A stretch of 64,000 nt of DNA from Xanthomonas arboricola. GTDB taxonomy: Bacteria; Pseudomonadota; Gammaproteobacteria; Xanthomonadales; Xanthomonadaceae. A program made the position numbers and the translations under genes. The stretch spans positions 620,001-684,000 of the forward strand of contig NZ_MIGY01000002.1 of NCBI RefSeq assembly GCF_002940665.1. The letters are read 5' to 3'. Under the pieces are notes generated by a model that saw only the letters and a list, made by a program, of their open reading frames with translations, was not told the DNA's origin and made no database searches. Of the stretch, positions 17,801-24,934 are shown piece after piece. Each line of letters begins with the position of its first letter. Position 1 is the first letter of the stretch.

Positions 17801-18237
17801 TGAAAGCTGCCGCGTGCAATGCCGAGACCCAGGCTCTGCCACGCACCGAGCACCACCACACCCTCACGCAACAAGGGTTAGCGCACATCGTCCAGGAAGA
17901 AACATCCTCTGGCGGTGCGCTCGGTCGCCCTTCCGGCGCTCGTTTCAAGGCCTTCGAACGCATCAAACGCTTCCGCGAACGCCACGGCAACACGCGTGAT
18001 CTATTCGTTACCGAGGACTACGTGCGTCGCATAGACCGAGTGATGGAAGAAATCTACCGCTATCCACTCTATCAATCCGCTACCGATAGCATCAATCGAC
18101 AAATAAAAGCAGGAATCGGGGATCACCAGTTGATCGACCTGATCTTCTCACTGCGAGAAGATGGGCGGCTGTGTGTCATTGACGATCAAGACCAGCAGCG
18201 CGAGCCAAAACTCATCTGCTCTATGGGGTTGGCTTGA
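14857..18237 (+). CDS. PLD-nuclease/SNF2-family helicase fusion (defence-type)
   Basis: The protein is about 1126 aa. An N-terminal phospholipase-D-like domain carries one HKD-type motif (His 139, Lys 141 in HPLHAKLYLL, then GSSNLTAAG). The SNF2 helicase core follows: Walker A GDVVGLGKS (Lys 286), DESH box at 353-356, LLSATPYNK (motif III) and IQRAGRVDRIGQQ (motif VI, from about 821). The C-terminal 260 residues are poorly conserved. It probably translocates on dsDNA and cleaves it. The ATG at 14857 follows AGGGGA; a GTG at 14836 is the alternative. It is the first gene of an operon with the methyltransferase (19-nt gap) and a DprA-like gene. The pairing recalls DISARM drmD/drmMI, but drmA and drmB are absent. 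Confidence 0.85.
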   Translation: MPRIFDNIEKPLLPALQETLKVAERADFCVGYFNLRGWRHLAAHVDRWAGGDGQCCRLLVGMHVSPSDELRQALRTREGEELLDNQTALREKRRIAEEFREQLTFGAPTNNDEAALQQLSAQIRAGKLVVKVYLRHPLHAKLYLLHRQDANNPVTGFLGSSNLTAAGLAKQGELNVDVLEHDACNKLVAWFEDRWSDRWCLDISKELADIIDESWAGERLVPPYQVYLKMAYHLAQEARAGLSEFRIPSVFGDTLFDFQVAAVKIAAHHLNKRGGVLIGDVVGLGKSMMATALAKVFEDDYHTETLIICPKNLVSMWEDYAHRYSLHAKVLPLSRVITELPEKTRRYRLVLIDESHNLRNKEGRRWKVIREYIERNESLTVLLSATPYNKTYLDLSAQLALFLNEDADIGIRPEKLLAELGGEHEFIRRHQCGVRSLAAFEKSDIPDDWRDLMRLYMVRRTRGFIMQHYAQEDVRGKYLLFSDGRKSYFPKRLPKNLSFKIDDANPGDPYARFYSEPVVNAINELILPRYGLGNYIAPRPKSPPTQNQAQVIEGLSRAGTRLMGFCRTNLFKRLESAGPAFILSIERHILRNFIVLHAIENGLDIPLGTQGAELLDTRHYDEDRDSLLTDDNGDEDTSDIAATNGLRMEADYRARAAKAYEAYSGPLKSRFKWLPGSLFIKALANDLQADAQSLLELLAICGGWKADADSKLASLIELINQKHPKDKLLVFTQFADTARYLKAQLVARGIQQIEEATGQSADPTSLAWRFSPESNDKRNQVSKADELRVLIATDVLSEGQNLQDAHIIVNYDLPWAIIRLIQRAGRVDRIGQQSDSILCYSFVPADGVERLINLRARVRQRLIQNAEVVGSDETFFDDETDEELIRDLYTEKNGILDDDGDSEVDLASYAYQIWKNATDADPSLAAKIEAMANVVYATKAHITSPASPKGALVYMRTAQGNDALAWMDEAGEAVTQSQLTILKAAACNAETQALPRTEHHHTLTQQGLAHIVQEETSSGGALGRPSGARFKAFERIKRFRERHGNTRDLFVTEDYVRRIDRVMEEIYRYPLYQSATDSINRQIKAGIGDHQLIDLIFSLREDGRLCVIDDQDQQREPKLICSMGLA

Positions 18238-18256
18238 AATAACAAGGGAACTGAGT

Positions 18257-21200
18257 ATGACCATTGATGCTGCCCGTTTTCAGAAGCTGCTCGGCGAATT
18301 CAAACTGGAGTCGCTGTTCAACGAACTCGGCTGGGAACGCGCCACGCTCAAACCGCAAGCCACTGCGGTCAATGGTGAAGCCTTCACGCTTATGCAAGTC
18401 GCGCACAAACGCGGCGTGGCGGTGTTTCGCTGTTCGCCTGACAGCATGGGCAAGATTCCTGCGCGTCCGGTATTACTGAAGATAGAAAAAGAAACCGCCA
18501 AGATCGCCCATGAGCACCTTCTGGTCTTTGCGGATGCCGAACAGAGCACGATGACTTGGCTATGGGTCTCGCGCACACCAGGCCAGCCAGCCACCACACG
18601 AACGCACACCTGGCACAAAGGACAAAGCGGTGAATCGCTGCGACAGAAGCTTGCACAGATTGTGTGGTCTCTGGAAGAAGAAGAGGCCATCACCCTCACC
18701 GACGTCATCACCGGCCTGCGTAACGCCTTCGACCGGGACAAGATTTCGAAGGGCTTCTACGACAAATTCAAGACCCAGCACGAGGTCTTTGCGGAGTTCA
18801 TCGAAGGCTTGAAGTCGCAAGCCGATCAGGCCTGGTATGCCTCGCTGATGCTAAACCGGCTGATGTTCGTCTATTTCATCCAGAAGAAAGGTTTTTTAGA
18901 CGGCGACGAGAACTATCTTGGCAGCCGCATGGAGCAGGTGCGGGCCGCCGCAGGCAAGGGTAAGTTCCACAGCTTCTACCGCCAGTTCCTGCGTCGCCTG
19001 TTCCACGAAGGGCTGGGTCAGGCTAAGGCTGAACGCAACACCGAACTCGCCAAGCTGATCGGCGACGTGCCCTACCTCAACGGCGGCCTGTTCTCGCTAC
19101 ACGAACTGGAAGAAGCCAACCCCGGTCTGGACGTGCCCGACGAAGCGTTTGAAAATCTTTTCGCCTTCTTCGACGCTTGGGACTGGCATCTGGACGACCA
19201 TCCACTATCCAGCGGCAAGGAGATCAATCCCGACGTACTTGGCTACATCTTCGAGAAGTACATCAACCAGAAGCAGATGGGGGCGTACTACACCAAGGAA
19301 GACATCACCGAGTACATCAGCAAGAACACCGTTATTCCGCACCTGCTGGACCAGGCGCGCGAACGCTGCAAGGTCGCGTTCGACGGTGATACCTCGGTAT
19401 GGAACCTGCTCAAGACCGAACCCGATCGCTATCTTTACCCGGCCATGAAAACCGGGGTCATCGATGCCAACGGCGATGTCGTGCCTGAAAGCGTATTGCC
19501 GGACTTCGTGCATGCCGGGATGAAAGACGCCAAAGCGCGCATGTTCGAGCGCCGCTACAACCTGGGCGAAGCCGCGTTCCACACGTCCACTGGCGAACGC
19601 GGCACGCTGCCTACTGAAACTTGGCGCGAATACGCGGAGCGACGCAGTCGCTGCTTGGCCATGCGCGATAAACTAGCGCATGGCGAGATCAAGACTGCCG
19701 ACGATCTGATCACCCTGAACTTGGACATCCGCCAGTTCATGCAGGACGTGGTGGAAACTAGCAGCAGCCCCGACCTATTGCGTGCCGTGTGGCAGGCCAT
19801 CGTCGGCCGCGTACCGGAAAAGGCCAACGAGAGGTTCCGCCATGGCATCACCGTGCTCGACCCCACCTGCGGTTCCGGCGCCTTCCTGTTCGCCGCGCTG
19901 AACGTGCTGGAGCCACTGTACGAAGCCTGCCTGGATCGGATGGAAAGCTTCGTCGAGGATGCTAAAAAACTCGGCAAGACTGGTGAGGCCGACTTTATGA
20001 AGGTGCTTATCGAGGTGGACAAGCATCCCTCGCGCCGCTACTACATCTACAAGAACATCATTCTGCACAACCTTTTCGGCGTGGACATCATGGCCGAAGC
20101 GGTGGAAATCTGTAAGTTGCGCCTCTTCCTCAAGCTCGTTTCGCAGGTGGATACCGGGCGCGACCTGGAGCCCCTGCCGGACATCGACTTCAACATTCGC
20201 GCAGGCAATACGCTGGTGGGCTATGCCACCGAAGCGCAGTTCGATACGGCCAACAACTTGGCCAGTGACCAGAAACATCGTGAAGAAATCAAGGCCAGCA
20301 CTGCCGACCTGGCCGATCTGTTCGACCGTTTCCGCGAGCAGCAGACCGTGCACGGTGGCAAGGTAACCTCGGATGACAAGCGCCGCCTGCGCGATAAATT
20401 GAATGGTCTAAGCCTGGAGCTGGACAAATACTTGGCCCAAGACTACGGCATTGATCCTGACAAGAAGAAGGCCTTTGCGGAATGGCGCGAAAGCCACCAG
20501 CCATTTCACTGGTTCGCCGAGTTCTACGGTGTGATGCGTGAGGGTGGTTTCGATGTGGTGATTGGGAATCCGCCATATATACAGCTTAAAGAAGTCAGTG
20601 AGTATCAACTTCGCGGTTATGCATGCACAGACTGCGGAAACGTCTACCCGGTGGTGCTTGAACGGTGCTTGTCTATTTGCGGCCGTGGAGGAAGACAGGG
20701 GTATATCGTTCCCGTTTCTTCTATTTCGACCGATGGCTATAGCTCTCTACAAGATCGCTATCGAAACAAGCGGGTTCATGTCAGTTGCTACGACGATCGC
20801 CCCTCTAGACTGTTTGATGGTCTTGAACATATCAGACTCGTCATTTTTCTTCTGTCCGATAACCAGCCTTCTTGGTTCTCAACGCGCTATCATAAGTGGA
20901 ACAGCCAAGAGCGCGAAAGCTTGTTTGAGCGACTTGCCTACGTTTCGGCAAAAGAGGGCATAGTCAAGAATTCAATTCCGAAGCTGATGTCTTCATTGGA
21001 GCTGTCAATCCTTTCCAAGCTCGCAACTGTTTCCATGACGGTTGGCGGAAGGACAGTACGAACTGGGCCACACTCTATAAATTTCTCCCGCAAAGTCGGC
21101 TACTTCTTGCAAGTGCTCAATTTCCAGCCGCGCGTTGTCGACGGCGACGGCAACCTTCGTCCTCCAAGCGAATTCAAGTCGTTGACATTCTCCGCTCCTG

Positions 21201-21592
21201 CCCAGAAGCAATCTGCTCTTGCTTTGCTCAATTCAAACCTCTTTTATTGGTTCATGACAATTTTTTCCGATTGCCGGCATCTCAATAAGCGAGAAGTTGA
21301 TGCCATGCCATTTCCTGACGCTTTACACGCTAATGCTGATTTGGCAACGCGGCTCAATCAACATGCTGACGAGTTGATGACAAATTTGCGGGCGACGGCT
21401 GATACCAGGCAGATGAAGTTCCGCCACGACAAGCTTGAGATTGAATGCATCATTCCAAAGCGCAGTAAGCGCTTCATCGACAATATTGATCTTGATGTGG
21501 CCAACGCCTTCAATTTCAGTGCAGAAGAAACCGACTTCATCATCAACTACGACATCAAGTACCGTATGGGCAGCGCCGGCGACGAAGAATGA
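18257..21592 (+). CDS. Eco57I-like N6-adenine DNA methyltransferase (restriction-modification/defence)
   Basis: The protein is about 1111 aa. An N-terminal region of roughly 300 residues may be nuclease-related or regulatory. Next comes an N6-adenine methyltransferase core with motif I LDPTCGSGAF (Asp 535, Gly 539-Gly 541) and motif IV NPPY (771-774). The sequence GAYYTKEDITEYI precedes the core, as in PglX/Eco57I-class enzymes. The part after NPPY is the probable target-recognition region and is visibly more AT-rich than the rest. It would modify host DNA at an asymmetric site so that the helicase-nuclease spares it. Its stop overlaps the next gene's start (ATGA). Confidence 0.87.
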   Translation: MTIDAARFQKLLGEFKLESLFNELGWERATLKPQATAVNGEAFTLMQVAHKRGVAVFRCSPDSMGKIPARPVLLKIEKETAKIAHEHLLVFADAEQSTMTWLWVSRTPGQPATTRTHTWHKGQSGESLRQKLAQIVWSLEEEEAITLTDVITGLRNAFDRDKISKGFYDKFKTQHEVFAEFIEGLKSQADQAWYASLMLNRLMFVYFIQKKGFLDGDENYLGSRMEQVRAAAGKGKFHSFYRQFLRRLFHEGLGQAKAERNTELAKLIGDVPYLNGGLFSLHELEEANPGLDVPDEAFENLFAFFDAWDWHLDDHPLSSGKEINPDVLGYIFEKYINQKQMGAYYTKEDITEYISKNTVIPHLLDQARERCKVAFDGDTSVWNLLKTEPDRYLYPAMKTGVIDANGDVVPESVLPDFVHAGMKDAKARMFERRYNLGEAAFHTSTGERGTLPTETWREYAERRSRCLAMRDKLAHGEIKTADDLITLNLDIRQFMQDVVETSSSPDLLRAVWQAIVGRVPEKANERFRHGITVLDPTCGSGAFLFAALNVLEPLYEACLDRMESFVEDAKKLGKTGEADFMKVLIEVDKHPSRRYYIYKNIILHNLFGVDIMAEAVEICKLRLFLKLVSQVDTGRDLEPLPDIDFNIRAGNTLVGYATEAQFDTANNLASDQKHREEIKASTADLADLFDRFREQQTVHGGKVTSDDKRRLRDKLNGLSLELDKYLAQDYGIDPDKKKAFAEWRESHQPFHWFAEFYGVMREGGFDVVIGNPPYIQLKEVSEYQLRGYACTDCGNVYPVVLERCLSICGRGGRQGYIVPVSSISTDGYSSLQDRYRNKRVHVSCYDDRPSRLFDGLEHIRLVIFLLSDNQPSWFSTRYHKWNSQERESLFERLAYVSAKEGIVKNSIPKLMSSLELSILSKLATVSMTVGGRTVRTGPHSINFSRKVGYFLQVLNFQPRVVDGDGNLRPPSEFKSLTFSAPAQKQSALALLNSNLFYWFMTIFSDCRHLNKREVDAMPFPDALHANADLATRLNQHADELMTNLRATADTRQMKFRHDKLEIECIIPKRSKRFIDNIDLDVANAFNFSAEETDFIINYDIKYRMGSAGDEE

Positions 21593-22095
21593 AGCCCGCG
21601 CCCGTCACCTTGCCAGCCCACTGCGCCCAGCGCGTCAGCCCTGAAATCGCCATGCGAATCGTCGGCGTGGGTGATACGGCGCTGCTGGCCAAGCCGCTGC
21701 TCGGCCTCATCGCTTCCCGCGAATGCCCCGGCCACGTTTTTCTCGAAACGCTGGAACTCGTGCCGCAATGGGTGCAGGCCGGCCGCGCCGTCGTCAGCGG
21801 CTTTCACTCCCCGCTGGAGCAACAGGCACTCAAATCCCTTCTGCGCCGCCGGGGCCGCGCGGTCAAGGTGCTTGCGCGTGGCATAACCGACTACCGGCCC
21901 ACACCTGAAGAATCCGAACCACTGGCGGCGGGCCGTATGCTGGTCATCAGCGCTTGCCCGCCTGTCGTAACGCGCACCACCCGCGCCACTGCGCTTGCGC
22001 GCAACCAGCTGGTGCTGGCACTGGCTGCCGAGAGCGTTGTCCCCTTCGTATCGGATGACAGTCCACTAAGGACTTTGATGCGCGAAGTCACGTGA
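21589..22095 (+). CDS. DprA/Smf-like SLOG-fold protein in the helicase-methyltransferase operon
   Basis: The 168-aa protein resembles the Rossmann core of DprA. It has GFHSPLEQQALKSLLRRRG, then RAVKVLARGITDYRP, GRMLVISACPP and TRATALARNQLVLALAAES, which match the DprA order of residues around the ssDNA/nucleotide pocket. It is much shorter than true DprA (about 370 aa) and lacks the SAM and winged-helix domains, so a role as a nucleotide sensor or ssDNA binder in defence is more likely than natural transformation. Four-base overlap with the methyltransferase indicates co-translation. Assignment to SLOG/DprA is by pattern recognition. Confidence 0.63.
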   Translation: MKPAPVTLPAHCAQRVSPEIAMRIVGVGDTALLAKPLLGLIASRECPGHVFLETLELVPQWVQAGRAVVSGFHSPLEQQALKSLLRRRGRAVKVLARGITDYRPTPEESEPLAAGRMLVISACPPVVTRTTRATALARNQLVLALAAESVVPFVSDDSPLRTLMREVT

Positions 22096-22118
22096 GGCTT
22101 CGCTTTCGGGTACGGACG

Positions 22119-22259
22119 TTAACCGTCCAAGCCTAGTGGATGTTGTTCCATGTCGTCGAGGATAGTCTTCTCGTCTACCGACAGGTCCTCAATCGGCAGC
22201 AGGCCTTTCATGGCGGCCTTGATGCGCTTGAGCGTCATTGAATCTTCTGCGTCGGTCAT
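22119..22259 (-). CDS. Microprotein of 46 aa coupled to the GGCT-like gene
   Basis: The reading frame starts at ATG 22259-22257, overlapping the TGA of the upstream GGCT-like gene as ATGA, and ends at TAA (22121-22119). The predicted peptide begins MTDAEDSMTLKRIKAAMKGL and ends DMEQHPLGLDG. It is acidic and helical, with no membrane segment. I do not recognise it. The coupled start is the main reason to believe it. Confidence 0.5.
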   Translation of the reverse strand: MTDAEDSMTLKRIKAAMKGLLPIEDLSVDEKTILDDMEQHPLGLDG

Positions 22260-22879
22260 TCGTCGGAGCATTGACCAAGACGCGCCGCGGAAACGACCGC
22301 GTCAGCAAGTGATGCTGTATTCGTTGAACTAAGAATTTCTGCTTCGTAGGCAGCCATCTTCGGTGTCCTGATGCCAAATTGTTTCGCGTTGAGAAGGTAC
22401 GTAATTCCGTCTTCAGCTTTTCGATCCATTCGCACGCTTTTAACTGCGCGCTCTGCAAGTTGGGCAGGTGTTTCGGACTCACAGGTTGCGCCAATTCGCG
22501 TGTAATAGACGGCATCGAATCCCGCAAAATTACGTAGTTCTTCGACGAGCACAGTATTCGGACCGGGTGCGAGGGGACGGCTGTATCGTCTTGATTTGTC
22601 CGCTGCTCGGGTTTCGCGCCTCCAAATCATGTCCATCGCCAGTCTTGAATCTGCTGATGGGGCCAGTTCTAAGATAACCGCCGCTACGGGAGAGCCCCCT
22701 TGATCAACAGGAACGAGCGTAGCGGAGTCCCCGCGCGTCTTGCTGACCCGGGCGAATTCAACGGCAAACGGGGTCATGACGCCGGCAATTCGATCTACGA
22801 TCAGCGGGCCAAGCTCCTCGCCCGGATCGTCAATTAGAGAGCCAAATGCAAGCACTCCGATTCGATTAGTAGTGTTCAC
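22256..22879 (-). CDS. Gamma-glutamylcyclotransferase-fold (GGCT/AIG2-like) protein
   Basis: The 207-aa protein begins with a YGSL-type loop (IGVLAFGSLIDDPGEELG), followed by VMTPFAVEFARVSKTRGDSA and TLVPVDQGGSPVAAVILEL, which fit the GGCT beta-barrel. The typical GGCT catalytic Glu cannot be placed with certainty. GGCT-like enzymes make 5-oxoproline from gamma-glutamyl amines, but the substrate here is unknown. It starts at GTG 22879, just downstream of a broken parD gene. It may be the first gene of a two-gene unit with the 46-aa microprotein. Confidence 0.62.
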   Translation of the reverse strand: MNTTNRIGVLAFGSLIDDPGEELGPLIVDRIAGVMTPFAVEFARVSKTRGDSATLVPVDQGGSPVAAVILELAPSADSRLAMDMIWRRETRAADKSRRYSRPLAPGPNTVLVEELRNFAGFDAVYYTRIGATCESETPAQLAERAVKSVRMDRKAEDGITYLLNAKQFGIRTPKMAAYEAEILSSTNTASLADAVVSAARLGQCSDE

Positions 22880-22923
22880 TTACCGGGCCTTGATTGCGCA
22901 GTAGACTGCTATGGCGTCGTAGT

Positions 22924-23195
22924 TCACATCATGCCTGTGGTCGTTCGCCGGCGCTTTGTCGCGAGGCGCTCGCGCACCTGCCCTGCGGTCAAGGTGCGGT
23001 CGGGGTTGCTTGGGCAACCGGTATGACCTGCTCGCGCAGCCAGGCTTCCATGGCCCGGTCTCGGGCCAGCAGCGTGCGCAGGCCTTCACGGATGACCTCG
23101 CTTTCGCTGGCGTATTCGCCACTGGCGACTTTGGATCTCACTTGATCCGCCATTTCGTTCGGCAATGTGATGCTGAATTGTTGGGTCGATCGCAC
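22924..23195 (-). pseudogene. Frameshifted ParD-type ribbon-helix-helix antitoxin, toxin lost
   Basis: The intact frame gives a 68-aa protein with the ParD core (QQFSITLPNEMADQVRSKV, then GEYASESEVIREGLRTLLAR) but stops early after VAQATPTAP. One frame over, the DNA continues PDRTLTAGQVRERLATKRRR and ends in GMM before a TGA at 22924-22926, the expected antitoxin C-terminus that contacts ParE. So a small indel near 23000 has separated the DNA-binding and toxin-neutralising parts. No ParE gene follows; the next gene is the unrelated GGCT-like gene. The N-terminal repressor part may still be made. Confidence 0.7.
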
Positions 23196-23217
23196 GGCCG
23201 GCGGCCTCCACAGGTTC

Positions 23218-23236
23218 AGTAGGATTTAATCCTACT
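23218..23236. promoter_or_regulatory. Palindromic operator upstream of parD
   Basis: AGTAGGATTTAATCCTACT is a perfect palindrome (9-bp arms, one central base) 22 bp upstream of the parD start. ParD-type ribbon-helix-helix proteins bind such sites, so this is the likely autoregulatory operator. Confidence 0.6.
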
Positions 23237-23331
23237 CCGAACGGACCGAGCAGAATCCCCTTGAAATGGCAAGGCGCCATCCCCAAGAAGTTGTGGAACG
23301 GGTATTGGCCAAGCACCAGATCTAGTGGGGT

Positions 23332-23356
23332 GGCTGTCGCAGACCATGCGACAGCC
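23332..23356. promoter_or_regulatory. Perfect 10-bp inverted repeat upstream of the CBASS operon
   Basis: GGCTGTCGCA (23332-23341) and TGCGACAGCC (23347-23356) flank GACCA. No T-run follows, so this is more likely an operator or RNA hairpin than an intrinsic terminator. It lies about 90 bp before the CD-NTase start. Confidence 0.45.
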
Positions 23357-23410
23357 GGGGTGCCAGGCTAACCGTCGGGGGCACATGGGGTGCCACTCGA
23401 TGAGCAAGCT

Positions 23411-23427
23411 GGTCAGTCCGACTGACC
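23411..23427. promoter_or_regulatory. Inverted repeat next to the CD-NTase ribosome-binding site
   Basis: GGTCAGTCCGACTGACC is a perfect palindrome with 7-bp arms around CCG. It ends 17 bp before the CD-NTase ATG and 7 bp before its GGAG. It could be an operator or a hairpin limiting translation of the CBASS operon. Confidence 0.45.
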
Positions 23428-23444
23428 CGGCACTGGAGTGATGG

Positions 23445-24410
23445 ATGGGACAGCAGCACGTGGGGCACAAGGAAATCGCGAGTTTTGCCGAAGATAAGGT
23501 CAATTTGCCCAAGGACAAGGCGAACGAGCTGCGCGCACAGGCGCGCCGGCTGCGGGAAAAACTGGAGGGTTACGTCGACGAACACCCCGACTTCACCCTG
23601 AAGAAAATGATGCTGTCGGGCAGCTTGGCCAAGGGCACGGCTTTGCGTTCCCTCAATGACATCGACGTCGCGTGTTACATCAGCGGCGCCGACGCTCCGA
23701 GCGACGTCGCCGCGCTCCTGAACTATCTGGCCGAGCGACTCCGCAAGGCGTTCCCCAATTTCAAGCCGGAGCAAGTCAAACCGCAGACGTATTCCGTGAC
23801 CGTGTCATTCCTGGGCACGGGCCTGGACGTCGACGTCGTGCCGATCCTGTACTCGGGGGATCCCCAGTGGTACGGCAACCTGGTTAGCCAGGACGATGGC
23901 TCGTTCTTGCGCACGAGCATTCCCCTGCACTTGGATTTTGCCAAGAAGCGCAAGCAGTGCCAGGAAAAACACTTCGCGCAGGTGGTTCGCCTCGTCAAGT
24001 ATTGGGCGAGGCGCATGAAGGCCGAGAACGATGGCTTTCGCTTCAAGTCGTTCATGATCGAAATGATCTTGGCCAAGCTGTGCGACGAAGGGCGGGACTT
24101 CTCCGATTACCCGGAGGCGCTGCAGCACTTCTTCACCTACATCGCCCGCACCAATTTCCGAGAGCAGATCGCCTTTGGCGATTACTACGCTGTTTCGAGC
24201 ATCGGTTCGTTCAAAGACCCGGTTCGAATCATTGACCCGGTTAATGCGGATAACAACGTGGCTCGGCTGTACACCGTGGCGAATGCCGACGCGATCGTCG
24301 ATGCCGCGCTGGATGCCGGCGATGCAATTGACGCCGCTCTGGCGGCCCCCACCAAGCAGGAGACCGTCCGTTACTGGCAGAAGGTCTTCGGCTCCGCATT
24401 TCAAGGCTGA
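23445..24410 (+). CDS. CBASS CD-NTase (cGAS/DncV-like nucleotidyltransferase)
   Basis: This enzyme makes a cyclic oligonucleotide second messenger on phage infection. The 321-aa protein has the nucleotidyltransferase signature: Gly 59-Ser 60 in LSGSLAKGTALR, Asp 72 and Asp 74 in NDIDVACYI, and a third-Asp segment GLDVDVVPIL (Asp 128, Asp 130). A helical OAS1-like C-terminal half follows. Company with HORMA and TRIP13 genes points to clade C or D. The ATG at 23445 follows GGAG by 7 nt. It heads a four-gene operon with gaps of 8, -1 and 7 nt. The exact cyclic nucleotide cannot be read from sequence. Confidence 0.92.
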   Translation: MGQQHVGHKEIASFAEDKVNLPKDKANELRAQARRLREKLEGYVDEHPDFTLKKMMLSGSLAKGTALRSLNDIDVACYISGADAPSDVAALLNYLAERLRKAFPNFKPEQVKPQTYSVTVSFLGTGLDVDVVPILYSGDPQWYGNLVSQDDGSFLRTSIPLHLDFAKKRKQCQEKHFAQVVRLVKYWARRMKAENDGFRFKSFMIEMILAKLCDEGRDFSDYPEALQHFFTYIARTNFREQIAFGDYYAVSSIGSFKDPVRIIDPVNADNNVARLYTVANADAIVDAALDAGDAIDAALAAPTKQETVRYWQKVFGSAFQG

Positions 24411-24418
24411 GGTGAGCC

Positions 24419-24934
24419 ATGTCCTATAGCTACACGGTCTCCGAAACGAAGACTTTCACGATCACGCATGCCCGCCACATGGCGGCGAAGGTGGCCACCG
24501 ACCTGAAGCGCATGCAGCGGCTCTACGGATCCCCCAGCGACTCGTCCATCGCTGACTACGAGACCGAAATTATTGAGCTGCTCAAGGCTGGCTACCTGGG
24601 TACCGTGACCTACGGCTTCAAGCGCGACGACAACTGGATCGTGCCCACGCTGCGTTACACGGCCAAGGAGCTCGCAGGCACATCCGCTAACGACGACGAC
24701 CCAGGCAAGGTTCCGCCCGGCGCTAACGTGGATGGTGCCTCCTTCTATAACTACCTCACCTATAGCTCTACGTGGGACAAGCTGACGTCAGCAGAGTCCG
24801 AGGCATTCAAGAAAACCCTTCCTTTCCAACGGGTCGGCGCACCGGAGCCTGGGATCAATGGTTACCTCGTTGACGACCGCACCTACTCCGCAGGTGGTCG
24901 GGCCATGAATCGCGCCAGCGTGAGGAGTTACTGA
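24419..24934 (+). CDS. Bacterial HORMA-domain protein (Cap7-type CBASS regulator)
   Basis: In type III CBASS the HORMA protein senses a closure peptide and, once closed, binds and activates the CD-NTase. The 171-aa protein fits the bacterial HORMA pattern: SYTVSETKTFTITHARHMAA at the start, then TDLKRMQRLYG and ELLKAGYLGTVTYGFKRDD, with a C-terminal safety-belt region (from about residue 110). It is preceded by GAGGTGAG. Only one HORMA gene is present, so this is a single-HORMA variant. Its stop and the TRIP13 start share one base (TGATG). Confidence 0.88.
   Translation: MSYSYTVSETKTFTITHARHMAAKVATDLKRMQRLYGSPSDSSIADYETEIIELLKAGYLGTVTYGFKRDDNWIVPTLRYTAKELAGTSANDDDPGKVPPGANVDGASFYNYLTYSSTWDKLTSAESEAFKKTLPFQRVGAPEPGINGYLVDDRTYSAGGRAMNRASVRSY

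Noticed and set aside
14857..21592. Calling the helicase-methyltransferase pair a DISARM system
   Set aside because: The drmA, drmB and drmC core genes are absent from the neighbourhood, so the name is not supported.
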